Positions 45,901 through 53,428 of a stretch of DNA of 64,000 bases are shown here, one piece after another (positions within the stretch are counted from its first letter, which is position 1; each line of letters begins with the position of its first letter). Source of the stretch: Paraburkholderia caffeinilytica (GTDB lineage Bacteria; Pseudomonadota; Gammaproteobacteria; Burkholderiales; Burkholderiaceae); NCBI RefSeq assembly GCF_003368325.1, contig NZ_CP031466.1, forward strand, positions 2,914,001 to 2,978,000, read 5' to 3'. The notes beneath the pieces are model-generated. The model was given only the letters and a program-made list of their open reading frames with translations, had not been told where the DNA came from and made no database searches. The position numbers and the translations under genes are program-made.

Positions 45901-47063
45901 AGCGTGAGCGTGTTACCCGAACTCCATGCAACGTTGTCGCTGATCGTGATGTCGCCGTTGCCGCCCGTGCCACCGCTCGTCGTCAACGCGAGGCTGGTGT
46001 TCGCCAGTTGCGCGGACAGCTCGGCACCCGTCATGTCGCCGCCCGATGCAGCCACGGTGATATCGGACGGATCGATGAGCCAGGTGCCCGTCTTGCCGGA
46101 CGCTGCGCGCGTCGTGATCGACGCGTCTGACATCAGCTTGAACGCCTGGCCCGACGTTTCGATCGAACCGCCATCGCCGCCGTTGGGCGCGGAGGCATCG
46201 AGCGTGCCGCCGACGAGCACCGTGCCGCCATCCGCCAGCAGCTTGATTGTGCCGCCCACATTGACGGCCGTGCGTGCGCGGATCTCCCCCGTGTTGTTGA
46301 CGACGCCCGACAGCACGGCGTCCCTGCCCTTGCTCGTCAGGATCACGACGCCGCCGTCGGCGCGGATCAGGTCGCCGTTTTCGGCGAGCGCGTCGAGCGT
46401 GCCCTGATCGACCGTCAGCGAAACGAGCTGATTGCCGGCAAGCGTCACCGTGGCGGCCGCGCCGGCCGCCAGCTCGACGGTCCCCTGGTCGGCGATGAGC
46501 GCGCCCTGGTTCGACACGTGCGGCGCGATAAACGCGATATAACCGCCGTTCGCCGTAATCTGCCCTTCGTTGACGATGCTGCCGGTGCCGCCGCTGTCCG
46601 TGAAGCGATAGTTACCCGCAAGGAAATCGCTGTCGGACAGGCTCAAGGTCGTCGCGAGCAAACCGCCGACGTTGACCTGGGCCGTTTTGCCAAACAACAC
46701 GCCATTCGGATTCAGGATGAACACCTGTCCGTTCGCGCTCAGCGTGCCGAGGATCTGTGTGGCGCTCTGGCTTGTCACGCGATTCAATGCAATGGCGCTG
46801 CTGCTCGGCTGGGCGAACGTGACGGTGTCCTTCGCGCCGATGTCGAAGCTCGTCCAGTTGATCGCGAGCCGGTTGCCGTTTTGCTGGACCACCGTGTTCG
46901 TGCCGCCGGTGGAATTCGCCGTGGCATTGATGGTCCCCGTGCCGGCCGTGATCTGCCCGCCGGCAGGGGCGCACCGGGTTGGCGGACAGATCGCGGACAA
47001 CCCCGCTGCTGCGAGCGCCAGCGCGATCGTCTTCCGCCTGGGATAACGAATAGCTTGAACCAT
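42909..47063 (-). CDS. TpsA exoprotein (filamentous-haemagglutinin N-terminal domain, GLUG repeats)
   Basis: 1384 residues from the ATG at 47063. A signal peptide (RRKTIALALAAAGLSA) precedes an unmistakable TPS domain: GGQITAGTGTINATAN, NRLAINWTSFDIGAKDTVTF, IALNRVTSQSATQILGTLSANGQVFILNPNGVLFGKTAQVNVGGLLAT. The middle has GLUG-type motifs (GGLVGLNAGGTI, GGLVGRNDGTI), as in IgA-protease-like and adhesion proteins. Near the C-terminus is a bacterial MBG-like segment (ATYSLKYAGASYGYAF). No barrel. First gene of the six-gene operon; its promoter would have to lie in the 109 bases upstream, or it is read through from autotransporter 2. Confidence 0.92.
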   Translation of the reverse strand: MVQAIRYPRRKTIALALAAAGLSAICPPTRCAPAGGQITAGTGTINATANSTGGTNTVVQQNGNRLAINWTSFDIGAKDTVTFAQPSSSAIALNRVTSQSATQILGTLSANGQVFILNPNGVLFGKTAQVNVGGLLATTLSLSDSDFLAGNYRFTDSGGTGSIVNEGQITANGGYIAFIAPHVSNQGALIADQGTVELAAGAAATVTLAGNQLVSLTVDQGTLDALAENGDLIRADGGVVILTSKGRDAVLSGVVNNTGEIRARTAVNVGGTIKLLADGGTVLVGGTLDASAPNGGDGGSIETSGQAFKLMSDASITTRAASGKTGTWLIDPSDITVAASGGDMTGAELSAQLANTSLALTTSGGTGGNGDITISDNVAWSSGNTLTLTADRNINITGTLNAGTTGSLVANATNNIVLAGAFTGLALSAASASGNITLSAPITLDTTSGVLTLSAAGTITPDQNAAITTGTFDLTGGQWLQVGSGSVASFSAQNFVLTSGSFLRALSGSGTTTDPYLIGDVYGLQGIGSSVSLLADAYKLANSIDASGTANWNSGAGFAPIGSSTDMPFTGTFDGNGKTITGLSISLPNTQDVGLFGIVQDGSISNLSLTNFTVEGSRFVGALTGINQGGTISGVSVDNGTVTATSNTLADMVGTTNVGGLVGENVNDTGSTATISNSSAGLGVTVTASAGASGSITLGQVGGLVGLNAGGTIVSSTSAAFVTGDRFVGGLVGRNDGTISQSFSISQVTSVWGYDGGLVGLNTGTIADSYALGAVTGTFASAGLVGQNMGTIARSYAAGLVQDSSGVTGGLVAVGTGTVSDSYWNTDTTGQTTSLGGTGLTNAQMLTGTASNFAGFDFSSVWKFIDGTSYPYLASIFTSTPTVFSGTYTSASGTAKAGSTVDLAANDQLIGSVLTGANGFYYLMFSSTTFSGTTAVVVFTPSGSGTALAAAETSGASVAMDLTDNVVKLGGTNVSLGDIAAALGNPFSGGTVSSVASLLPSVLTDLRATALTTASGVSLVFDSGTTLSLSGDTTLSAAQMTLGSVSGSGSTLTLQTSGGDITQSGAFTLGALGVAGAGNVTLDGANQIGTVAANVSGTFSLNNAADLTVGQVGATAGITAGGAVALTNTGYATTLAQAITSSASGDAVVLASADFTNAFGSNAVVASNGRWLIYSASPDADTFGGLQSGNDALWGQSYSAGSTVSASGNRYVFSTDQTILVNAIANQKKAGQTAQESATYSLKYAGASYGYAFTDAAVPAGMSISVYSNGDAASATRANGDDGIGRYRIRFTASGVPAGYVVADGQLADLTITSATSSPSPVVDQVHAIASTDADTGALDVDTLRRKEVSTIIATFDAARTTLVANDNRSSSVAAWPVSAACAP

Positions 47064-47109
47064 CTGGTGAAGAACCCCGTCGCTCGTTCTCTTGATCTGT
47101 CTTATTGTT

Positions 47110-47141
47110 GCGGGCCGACCGGGATCAGCGGATCGGCCCGC
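47110..47141. other. Strong hairpin between autotransporter 2 and tpsA
   Basis: Arms GCGGGCCGA (47110-47118) and TCGGCCCGC (47133-47141) pair perfectly, and an inner CCG/CGG extends the stem past one bulged base to a 7-base loop. On the minus (coding) strand it is followed by AACAATAAGA, not a U run, so it is a poor intrinsic terminator. An mRNA-processing or stability element that sets different levels of autotransporter and TPS transcript is possible. Confidence 0.55.
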
Positions 47142-47172
47142 ATCAGAAGCGCAGCCGCATCCCCGAAGTGCT

Positions 47173-50100
47173 TTAGAACAATTGGCGCAGCCGCACGCTG
47201 CCCGTCTGCGACACATAGCGCGGCGCGGCCTGCAGCTCGTAGCGCAGCGTCAGCGTCAGGTTGCTCGCGCGCAGCAGCGTCACGCCCGCCGAGACCACCG
47301 CCATGTCCGAAACCGGGCTCGCTCCCGTCGTCGTGAACGTCGTTTCGCCGCTGGCATCCGCCGCGAAGCTCGACGTCGTCAGCTGCCGGCCGTGCACGTA
47401 CTCGTGACGCCACGCCGCCCCCACATCCGGCACCAGCACGCCATACGGGGTCGCGAAGCCGCGCTCGAGCTTCGCGCCCAGATCGCTCTTCACCGACGTC
47501 GCGTGCGAGGCCTGCACCGACAGCGCCGCACCGCTGCCGCCCGATTCCGTGTACCCGTTCTGCCGCAGGTAGCTGTACGTCAGGCTCGACAGCGGCGTGA
47601 GCGTGTACGCGCCCAGCACCAGCGGATAACCCGCCTCGGCCCGCGCCACGTACTGCTGCCCGTCGAAGCGCCCCTGCGCGGTGCCCGAGAAGCCCGTGAA
47701 GCTCACCTCGCGCGTCGTGTCGTAATGCTGCAGCACGGCGCCCGCCGACAGGTTCGCGTACCACGTCGGCGCCGTATAGCTCGCATAGCCGATCAGCCCG
47801 TAGGCGTTCACCCGCGTCGTGTCGCCCGCGCTGTCGCCGGTGTTGTTGACCGCGCTCGTCGTGTAGCTGAACGCGCCGCCCGCGCGCCAGCGGTCGTTGA
47901 TCGCCCGGTCCGCGCCGAACAGCAGGCCGCCGTAGTTCGCGCTGAAGCCGTCCGCCTCGGCGGCGTTGCCCTGTGACGCATGGCCGCCCAGCACCTGGCC
48001 CCAGACCGCATTGTCCGGCGCGCTTTCGCCCGTCGAGACGCCGCTCTGCCCGCCGCTCTCGCCGTAGGCCTGGCCGAGACGCAGACTGTCCGCGCGGTTC
48101 GCGATGACGGTCAGCACATCGAAAGTGGGGGTCGTGGCCGCGCTGCTCGCCGAGCCTTGCGATGCCGGTCCGAGCTGCACGCCCGCGCGTGTCGCTTCGG
48201 CCGACGTCCCCACGCTCAGCGCCGTGGCCGCGTTGTACAGGTTCAGCAGGTCCGTGCTGATCCCCGTGTAGCCCAGCAGGCCACCGAGCGACGATACGGC
48301 GTTGGTTCGCGTCGCCAGATCCGGCGCGCGTGGGGTGGTGCTTGTGGTTGTGGTGGTCGTGCCCGTCGTTGTCGTACCCGTGTCCGTGCCGCTGGTAGTC
48401 GTGCCGCTAGTGTCCGTGCCACTGGTGGTCGCGCCGCTAGTGGTCGTGCCCGACGTCGAGTTATCCGTCGCGCTCACCACGGTCACCACCAGATCGCTGC
48501 GACCGCTGCCCGTGACGGCCGCGCCGCTCAGCACACTCGTGTAGCCGTTGATCGAATACTTCAGGCTTCCTTCGTTGTAGTTCGTGCCGCTGCTCGACGC
48601 GTCGACGACGACATAGCGCTGTCCCGCGACGAATGCATAGCTGGCCGTCTTCTGCAGCGTGACCGACGAACCCGATGCGATCGTCGCGCTGCCCGACACC
48701 ACGAGGCGCCCGTAGCCCGTGTCCGTCGTGCTGCCGGTCGACGTCGCGCCATTGGCGACGCCGATCAGCAGCGTGGCCGCCTGGCCCTGCGAGTAGTTGC
48801 CGGTGATCGTCGTGAGCGCGTCGACTCTCAGCGTCGCGCCGCTGTTGAAGACGGTGTTGGAGCCGACATTGATGGCGTCGTTCAGCAGCAGGTTGCCCGA
48901 GGCAAAGTTGAGATCCGCCGAAGTGCTGGTGATCGTGCCCACCGCGCCGCTGTAGCCCGTCAGTGTTCCGAACACCGTACCCGTGCCGCCGCTGATCGTC
49001 AGCGCGGTGCTCGAGGCGTTCAGGATATTGCCCGCGATCACGCCCGAGTTGGTGATCGTGCCGAGCACGCCGGTCGAGTCGTTGTCGATCGCGTTGATGC
49101 TGCCCGTGATTGTCCCGCTGTTTGTCAGCGCGCCGATTGTGCCGTAGTTGTAGATGCCGTTGTGACCCGCGCTGATCGTGCCGCTGTTCACGAGCGTGCC
49201 GATCGTGCCGCCGGCATTGTAGATGCCGGAAAAACCGCCCTTGGCGCTGATCGCGCCGCTGTTCGCGAGCGTGCCAATTGTGCCGTTGTTGTAGATGCCG
49301 GTGGAGCCACCGCTGATCACGCCGCTATTCGTGAGCGTGCCGATTGTGCCGGAGTTGGTCAGGCCGCTGTAACTACCGCTGATCGTGCCGCTGTTCGTCA
49401 GCGTGCTGATCGAGCCGCCGTTGAAGAAGCCGTCGCCGCTGCTCCCGATTGCGCCGCTGTTCGTGAGCGTGCCGATTGTGCCGGAGTTGTAGATGCCGCT
49501 GTTACGCCCTATGATCGAACCGCTGTTCGTCAACGTGCCGATCGAGCTGCCATACTCGGTCAGGATGCCGTTAATCGTGCCGCTGTTGATCAGCGTTTCG
49601 ATCGTGTCACCATAGTCGTTAAATATGCCGAAATTGCCGCCCTTTATCGCGCCGCCATTGCTCAGCGTACCGATGGTGCCATCGTTCCAGATGCCGACAT
49701 TGCCGCTTGCTATCGTGCCGCTATTGCTTAGCGTGCCGGTCGAGCCAAGGTTGTTGATGCTGATGAGACCACCACCGATCGAACCGGTGTTCGTCAACGT
49801 ACCGATCGCGCCGCCACTCTCGTTGACGATGCCATAGTAGCCGCTGCTCCTAATCGTGCCGCTGTTGATCAGCGTGTCGATCGTGAAGCCGGAATTGTTA
49901 TGGATGCCGTCGTTGCTGCTGGTGATCGCGCCGCTATTATTTAGCGTGCCGATCGTGCCGTCGTTCAATATGCCGTAGTAGCCGACGGCGCTGATCGTCC
50001 CGCTATTCAAAAGCGAGCCGATTGAGCCACCGCTGTTGTGAATGGCGGAATTGCCGGCCATGGCGATGATCGAGCCGCCGCTCTCGTTGATCAGGGTGTC

Positions 50101-51393
50101 GATCGTGCCGGCGTTATAGATGCCTTCGAGACCGCCCGAAATCTGACCGCTGTTGGACAGCGTGCCGATGGAGCCGGAGTTATTGACGCCGTGCAGATTC
50201 CCGATGATGGCACCGCTGTTGCTCAGCGTGCCGATCGTGCCGCCATTCCAGAGGCCGCCGCCATAGACGCCCGTGCTGCTGCTGAACGGCACAATGTCCT
50301 CGATGGTGCCACTGCCGGTGTTGGTCAGCGTTTCCATCGTGCCGGTGTTGTAGACACCGGCGATGCCGCCACTGATCGCGCCGCTGTTGCTCAACAGACT
50401 CATCGCGCCGCCGACGTAGACACCGCCGCCCGACGTACCGGTGATCGTGCCGCTGTTGCTCAGCGTACCGATCGAGCCCATGTTGTTGATGCCGGAATAG
50501 CCGCCGGTGATGGTGCCGCTGTTGGTCAGCATACCGATCGTGCCGCTGTTGCTGACGCCATTACCCGTGGTAGTGGACGTGACGTCGATGGTGCCGCTGT
50601 TGGTCAGCACGCCGATGGCGCCAAGATTGGAAATGCCATTGCTGGCACCGCTGACAAGGCCGCCATTGCTCAGCGTGTCGATCGTGCCGCCGTTGTGGAT
50701 GCCGTCGCGAAGAGTACCGCTGATGGTGCCGCCGCTGGTCAGCGCACTAATCGAACCGGTGTTCCAAATGCCGTAATAAGTGCCGCTCATACTGCCGCTA
50801 TTGCTGAGCGTACCGATCGTGCCGGAATTGTAAAGCGCCGAACCACCGGCACTGATCGTGCCGAGGTTGTCCAGCGTGCCGATCGTGCTCATATTGGCCA
50901 CGGCCCACAGAGAGCCGTCGATCACGCCGCCGTTGTCGTTGGTCAGCAGGAGCAGGTTGCTGCCCTGGTTGTTGACAATGGCGTCGTTGCCGGAAACAGT
51001 GCCGCTGTTGGTCAGCGTACCGATCGTGCCGCTGTTGAAGATGCCGAAATTACTACCGCTCATGACGCCGTCGTTCGTCAGTGCAGCGACAGTCCCGGAA
51101 TTGAAAAGCGCGAAACCACCGCTGATGGTGCCGCTGTTGCTCAAGGTGCCGAGCACCGTGTTGGCCGCCGTTAGCACCGCGGCGGAATTCGATACGACAA
51201 TCGACGCTCCGCTCTGGACCGTCAAATCGCCACTGCTCCAGACTTCCTGGGTGGTCTGCGCACCGGAGACAGTCTGCGCATCCGTTGCCACAGACGTCAT
51301 CGCCGTCAGCGCCGCCGCCACGGCCAGGCTGATTGTCTTCCGTTTCAGATCGAACGACGACCCTTTCCCACCCCTGCAACGTGCGCGGTCCAT
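47173..51393 (-). CDS. Classical autotransporter adhesin (locus 2)
   Basis: 1406 residues. The start is preceded by GGGGAAA. A long charged N-region then the hydrophobic core ISLAVAAALTAMTSVATDAQ form the signal peptide. The passenger (about 60-1000) has repeated units such as GSIGTLSNSGTITG and GTIGTLNNSGAITSSNDGIHNNSG, some shared nearly verbatim with autotransporter 1. A Thr/Ser/Gly linker (about 1015-1060) leads to a barrel ending SVRLRQLF. The barrel differs from that of locus 1 at about seven residues. Co-directional with the downstream tpsA operon, 109 bases away, and divergent from the response-regulator/kinase genes. Confidence 0.92.
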   Translation of the reverse strand: MDRARCRGGKGSSFDLKRKTISLAVAAALTAMTSVATDAQTVSGAQTTQEVWSSGDLTVQSGASIVVSNSAAVLTAANTVLGTLSNSGTISGGFALFNSGTVAALTNDGVMSGSNFGIFNSGTIGTLTNSGTVSGNDAIVNNQGSNLLLLTNDNGGVIDGSLWAVANMSTIGTLDNLGTISAGGSALYNSGTIGTLSNSGSMSGTYYGIWNTGSISALTSGGTISGTLRDGIHNGGTIDTLSNGGLVSGASNGISNLGAIGVLTNSGTIDVTSTTTGNGVSNSGTIGMLTNSGTITGGYSGINNMGSIGTLSNSGTITGTSGGGVYVGGAMSLLSNSGAISGGIAGVYNTGTMETLTNTGSGTIEDIVPFSSSTGVYGGGLWNGGTIGTLSNSGAIIGNLHGVNNSGSIGTLSNSGQISGGLEGIYNAGTIDTLINESGGSIIAMAGNSAIHNSGGSIGSLLNSGTISAVGYYGILNDGTIGTLNNSGAITSSNDGIHNNSGFTIDTLINSGTIRSSGYYGIVNESGGAIGTLTNTGSIGGGLISINNLGSTGTLSNSGTIASGNVGIWNDGTIGTLSNGGAIKGGNFGIFNDYGDTIETLINSGTINGILTEYGSSIGTLTNSGSIIGRNSGIYNSGTIGTLTNSGAIGSSGDGFFNGGSISTLTNSGTISGSYSGLTNSGTIGTLTNSGVISGGSTGIYNNGTIGTLANSGAISAKGGFSGIYNAGGTIGTLVNSGTISAGHNGIYNYGTIGALTNSGTITGSINAIDNDSTGVLGTITNSGVIAGNILNASSTALTISGGTGTVFGTLTGYSGAVGTITSTSADLNFASGNLLLNDAINVGSNTVFNSGATLRVDALTTITGNYSQGQAATLLIGVANGATSTGSTTDTGYGRLVVSGSATIASGSSVTLQKTASYAFVAGQRYVVVDASSSGTNYNEGSLKYSINGYTSVLSGAAVTGSGRSDLVVTVVSATDNSTSGTTTSGATTSGTDTSGTTTSGTDTGTTTTGTTTTTTSTTPRAPDLATRTNAVSSLGGLLGYTGISTDLLNLYNAATALSVGTSAEATRAGVQLGPASQGSASSAATTPTFDVLTVIANRADSLRLGQAYGESGGQSGVSTGESAPDNAVWGQVLGGHASQGNAAEADGFSANYGGLLFGADRAINDRWRAGGAFSYTTSAVNNTGDSAGDTTRVNAYGLIGYASYTAPTWYANLSAGAVLQHYDTTREVSFTGFSGTAQGRFDGQQYVARAEAGYPLVLGAYTLTPLSSLTYSYLRQNGYTESGGSGAALSVQASHATSVKSDLGAKLERGFATPYGVLVPDVGAAWRHEYVHGRQLTTSSFAADASGETTFTTTGASPVSDMAVVSAGVTLLRASNLTLTLRYELQAAPRYVSQTGSVRLRQLF
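47178..48305 (-). repeat. Direct repeat copy B: autotransporter barrel-coding DNA
   Basis: Partner of 27771-28898 with a constant offset of 19407 bases and no net indels. See that entry for the comparison. The high identity here, against divergent passengers and diverged kinase sensor domains, suggests recent gene conversion rather than simple age of duplication. Confidence 0.85.
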
Positions 51394-51445
51394 TTTTTCC
51401 CCGTATTTCTGGTCTTTAAATTCTGGTTTTTCAAATTTGGCTCGA

Positions 51446-51519
51446 TTATAGGGACGGGGACCACGCGCTTCTGTCGCCCAAATGTGCTACATCGGCCGGC
51501 CGCGTTCTGCGCTTACGAT
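51446..51519. promoter_or_regulatory. Bidirectional promoter with conserved box, locus 2
   Basis: The box at 51471-51495 (starts TCTGTCGC, ends GCTACATCGG) matches the one at 33163-33188 with one base fewer in the spacer of its TGTCGC / GCTACA dyad. A consensus minus-strand -10, TATAAT (51446-51451), lies 19 bases away toward the autotransporter. A plus-strand -10, TACGAT (51514-51519), lies 18 bases away toward the regulator. No -35 consensus is present at either. The ATG at 51529 is only ten bases from the -10, so the regulator mRNA is probably leaderless or nearly so. Confidence 0.7.
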
Positions 51520-51528
51520 GGCTGCCAT

Positions 51529-52167
51529 ATGCAATCCACCCGCACCGGCCAGCAACCGTTTTTCATCCACGTCGCCATCGTCGAGCACGATGCTGGCTTC
51601 GTCGATGCATTGACCCAGGCCGTGAATGGCGCGCCGGGCATGCGGCTGACAGGCGTCGCGGGCACTCGCGCGGAAGGGCTTGCGCTGCTGGAAGATCCCC
51701 CGGCGGACGTGCTGCTCGTCGATCTGCGCTTACCTGACGGCCCAGGCATCGACGTGATCCACACAGCGGCCCGGCAGTGGGCCCTGTGCAACATCATGGT
51801 CAGCACCAATTTCGGCGACGAAGCACATGTGATGCGCTCGATCGAAGCCGGCGCAACCGGTTATTTGCTGAAGGACAGTTCGCCCACGAAAATGGTCGAG
51901 GAAATCTGCAGCCTCGCAAGCGGCGGCAGTCCGATCAGCCCAATCGTCGCGCGGCAGATACTTGCGCGGGTCCGGCAAGGCGGCGCCGAAAGCGGCGGGC
52001 GGAACGCGGGTTTTGTGCCCCTGCTGTCGGCTTCTGAGGTGGAAGTGCTGGACCAGATTACCAAAGGCTTTCAGACACAGGAAATCGCCGAGAGGATGCG
52101 GCTATCGCCATTCACCGTGAAGACTGTCGTGCGACGCATCTATGGCAAGTTGAGGGTGGCGTCCTAG
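51529..52167 (+). CDS. NarL-family response regulator, C-terminally truncated
   Basis: 212 residues. Receiver domain (about 13-130) with phosphoacceptor Asp in VLLVDLRLPDG, Thr/Ser in IMVSTNF, Lys in YLLKDSS. The acidic pair reads EH (VAIVEHDAGF) where the paralogue at 52619 has ED, so Mg binding may be weakened. The LuxR-type HTH (LLSASEVEVLDQITKGFQTQEIAERMRLSPFTVKTVVRRIYGKLRVAS) is cut by a TAG where the paralogue has Lys. The next codons still read as eroded homology (AQGMDEAST against AEAIYEART), so about 15 residues, the last HTH helix, are lost. DNA binding or dimerisation may be impaired. No Shine-Dalgarno. Confidence 0.82.
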   Translation: MQSTRTGQQPFFIHVAIVEHDAGFVDALTQAVNGAPGMRLTGVAGTRAEGLALLEDPPADVLLVDLRLPDGPGIDVIHTAARQWALCNIMVSTNFGDEAHVMRSIEAGATGYLLKDSSPTKMVEEICSLASGGSPISPIVARQILARVRQGGAESGGRNAGFVPLLSASEVEVLDQITKGFQTQEIAERMRLSPFTVKTVVRRIYGKLRVAS

Positions 52168-52618
52168 GCGCAAGGCATGGACGAGGCCAGCACGCCGCAG
52201 CGGCTGAAAGACCGAAGAACGATCGAACGCGGGCGCTTCATCGCCATGGCGTCTTCGCTTTGGGCGTAGCAGTTAAGCGGTTTCTAAAGAAATTTTCCAA
52301 CACTTGAGACGCTCCATTAATTCTCCGGCAATGATTCGCTCTATACTCGCCCCCATCGGCGCGTCGGGGGATAGCGTCGAGATTCACCCGGTATCGACAA
52401 CGAGGATTGACGCCGGCGGCGGGCGATGCAAGCGCTCGGCCCGCGGCGTCTGAGCGCCATGCGCGCTTTCTCGCCGCTCGCAGAGGATCGTCGCATCAGA
52501 CCAATGCGCTTGCCACTGTGCGGCGGCACGGGACCGTAATGGAAGTACCGACATCCCTCATCGATCGGGATGACGACACGTTATCGCGTCCACTCTAATT
52601 GCCTCAGAGAGCCTGACC
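52168..52618. other. Intergenic region between the two response-regulator genes
   Basis: The first 45 bases are the eroded 3' end of the truncated regulator. From about 52270 to 52350 the sequence is AT-richer and contains a -10-like TATACT (52342-52347) that could start transcription of the second regulator and kinase, but no clear -35 is present. The conserved box of 51471-51495 is not repeated here. No gene seen. Confidence 0.4.
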
Positions 52619-53365
52619 ATGCCCTCGCCGCATGCCGCCGCCAACCAGTCCGTGCCTCATGAACAGGGTGCGCTTTCCATCCGCGTCGCCATCGTCGAGG
52701 ACGATCCTGGCTTTCTCGGCACGTTGAGCCAGGCCGTCAGCGCCGCGCCTGACATGTGTCTGACCGGTATCGCCGGCAGCCGTGCCGAAGGGCTGGCGCT
52801 GCTCGAAGGGCCGCCGGCGGACGTGCTGCTCGTCGACCTGGGACTGCCTGACGGCTCGGGTATCGACGTCATCCAGGCCACCGCCCGGCAATGGACGGCC
52901 TGCAACATCATGGTCAGCACCAGTTTCACCGATGAGGCGCACGTGGTGCGCTCGATCGAGGCCGGGGCGGCCGGCTATCTGCTCAAGGACAGTCCGCCCG
53001 CGCGAATCGTCGACGAAATCCGCAGCGTCGCGGGCGGCGGCAGCCCGATCAGCCCGATCATCGCCCGGCAGATTCTCGCGCGCTTCCGGCAAGGCGACAC
53101 CGCCAGTCCCCGTGCAGACACCGCGGCCCATGCCGGCGTGGAGAGCGAACCGCCCGCAGCCGCTTCGCCGCTGCTGTCGGCCCGCGAGACAGAGGTGCTG
53201 GTTCTCATCACCAAAGGCTTCACGGCACAGGAAATCGCGAAGCTGATGCAACTGTCCCACTTCACGGTGCGGACATTCGTGCGGCGCATCTACGGCAAGC
53301 TCAAGGTCACGTCCAAGGCAGAGGCGATCTATGAAGCCAGAACGCTCGGACTGTTGAGCGACTAG
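52619..53365 (+). CDS. NarL-family response regulator, intact
   Basis: 248 residues. Receiver domain with the acidic pair in VAIVEDDPGF, phosphoacceptor Asp in VLLVDLGLPDGSGID, Thr/Ser in IMVSTSF and Lys in YLLKDSP. A linker follows, then a full LuxR-type HTH (LLSARETEVLVLITKGFTAQEIAKLMQLSHFTVRTFVRRIYGKLKVTSKAEAIYEARTLGLLSD). It starts after CAGAGAG. It shares most of its sequence with the truncated regulator at 51529, so the two arose by tandem duplication. Kinase 2 follows 63 bases downstream and is the likely phosphodonor; kinase 1 may be a second. Confidence 0.9.
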   Translation: MPSPHAAANQSVPHEQGALSIRVAIVEDDPGFLGTLSQAVSAAPDMCLTGIAGSRAEGLALLEGPPADVLLVDLGLPDGSGIDVIQATARQWTACNIMVSTSFTDEAHVVRSIEAGAAGYLLKDSPPARIVDEIRSVAGGGSPISPIIARQILARFRQGDTASPRADTAAHAGVESEPPAAASPLLSARETEVLVLITKGFTAQEIAKLMQLSHFTVRTFVRRIYGKLKVTSKAEAIYEARTLGLLSD

Positions 53366-53428
53366 GGAGCCTCGGGATATGTGCCGCACCACTTGCAGCA
53401 AACGGAAGCCCGTCGGGAAGGTGACCGC

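Noticed and set aside
47110..47141. Intercistronic hairpin as a rho-independent terminator.
   Set aside because: No U run follows on the coding strand, so only a hairpin of unknown role is claimed.
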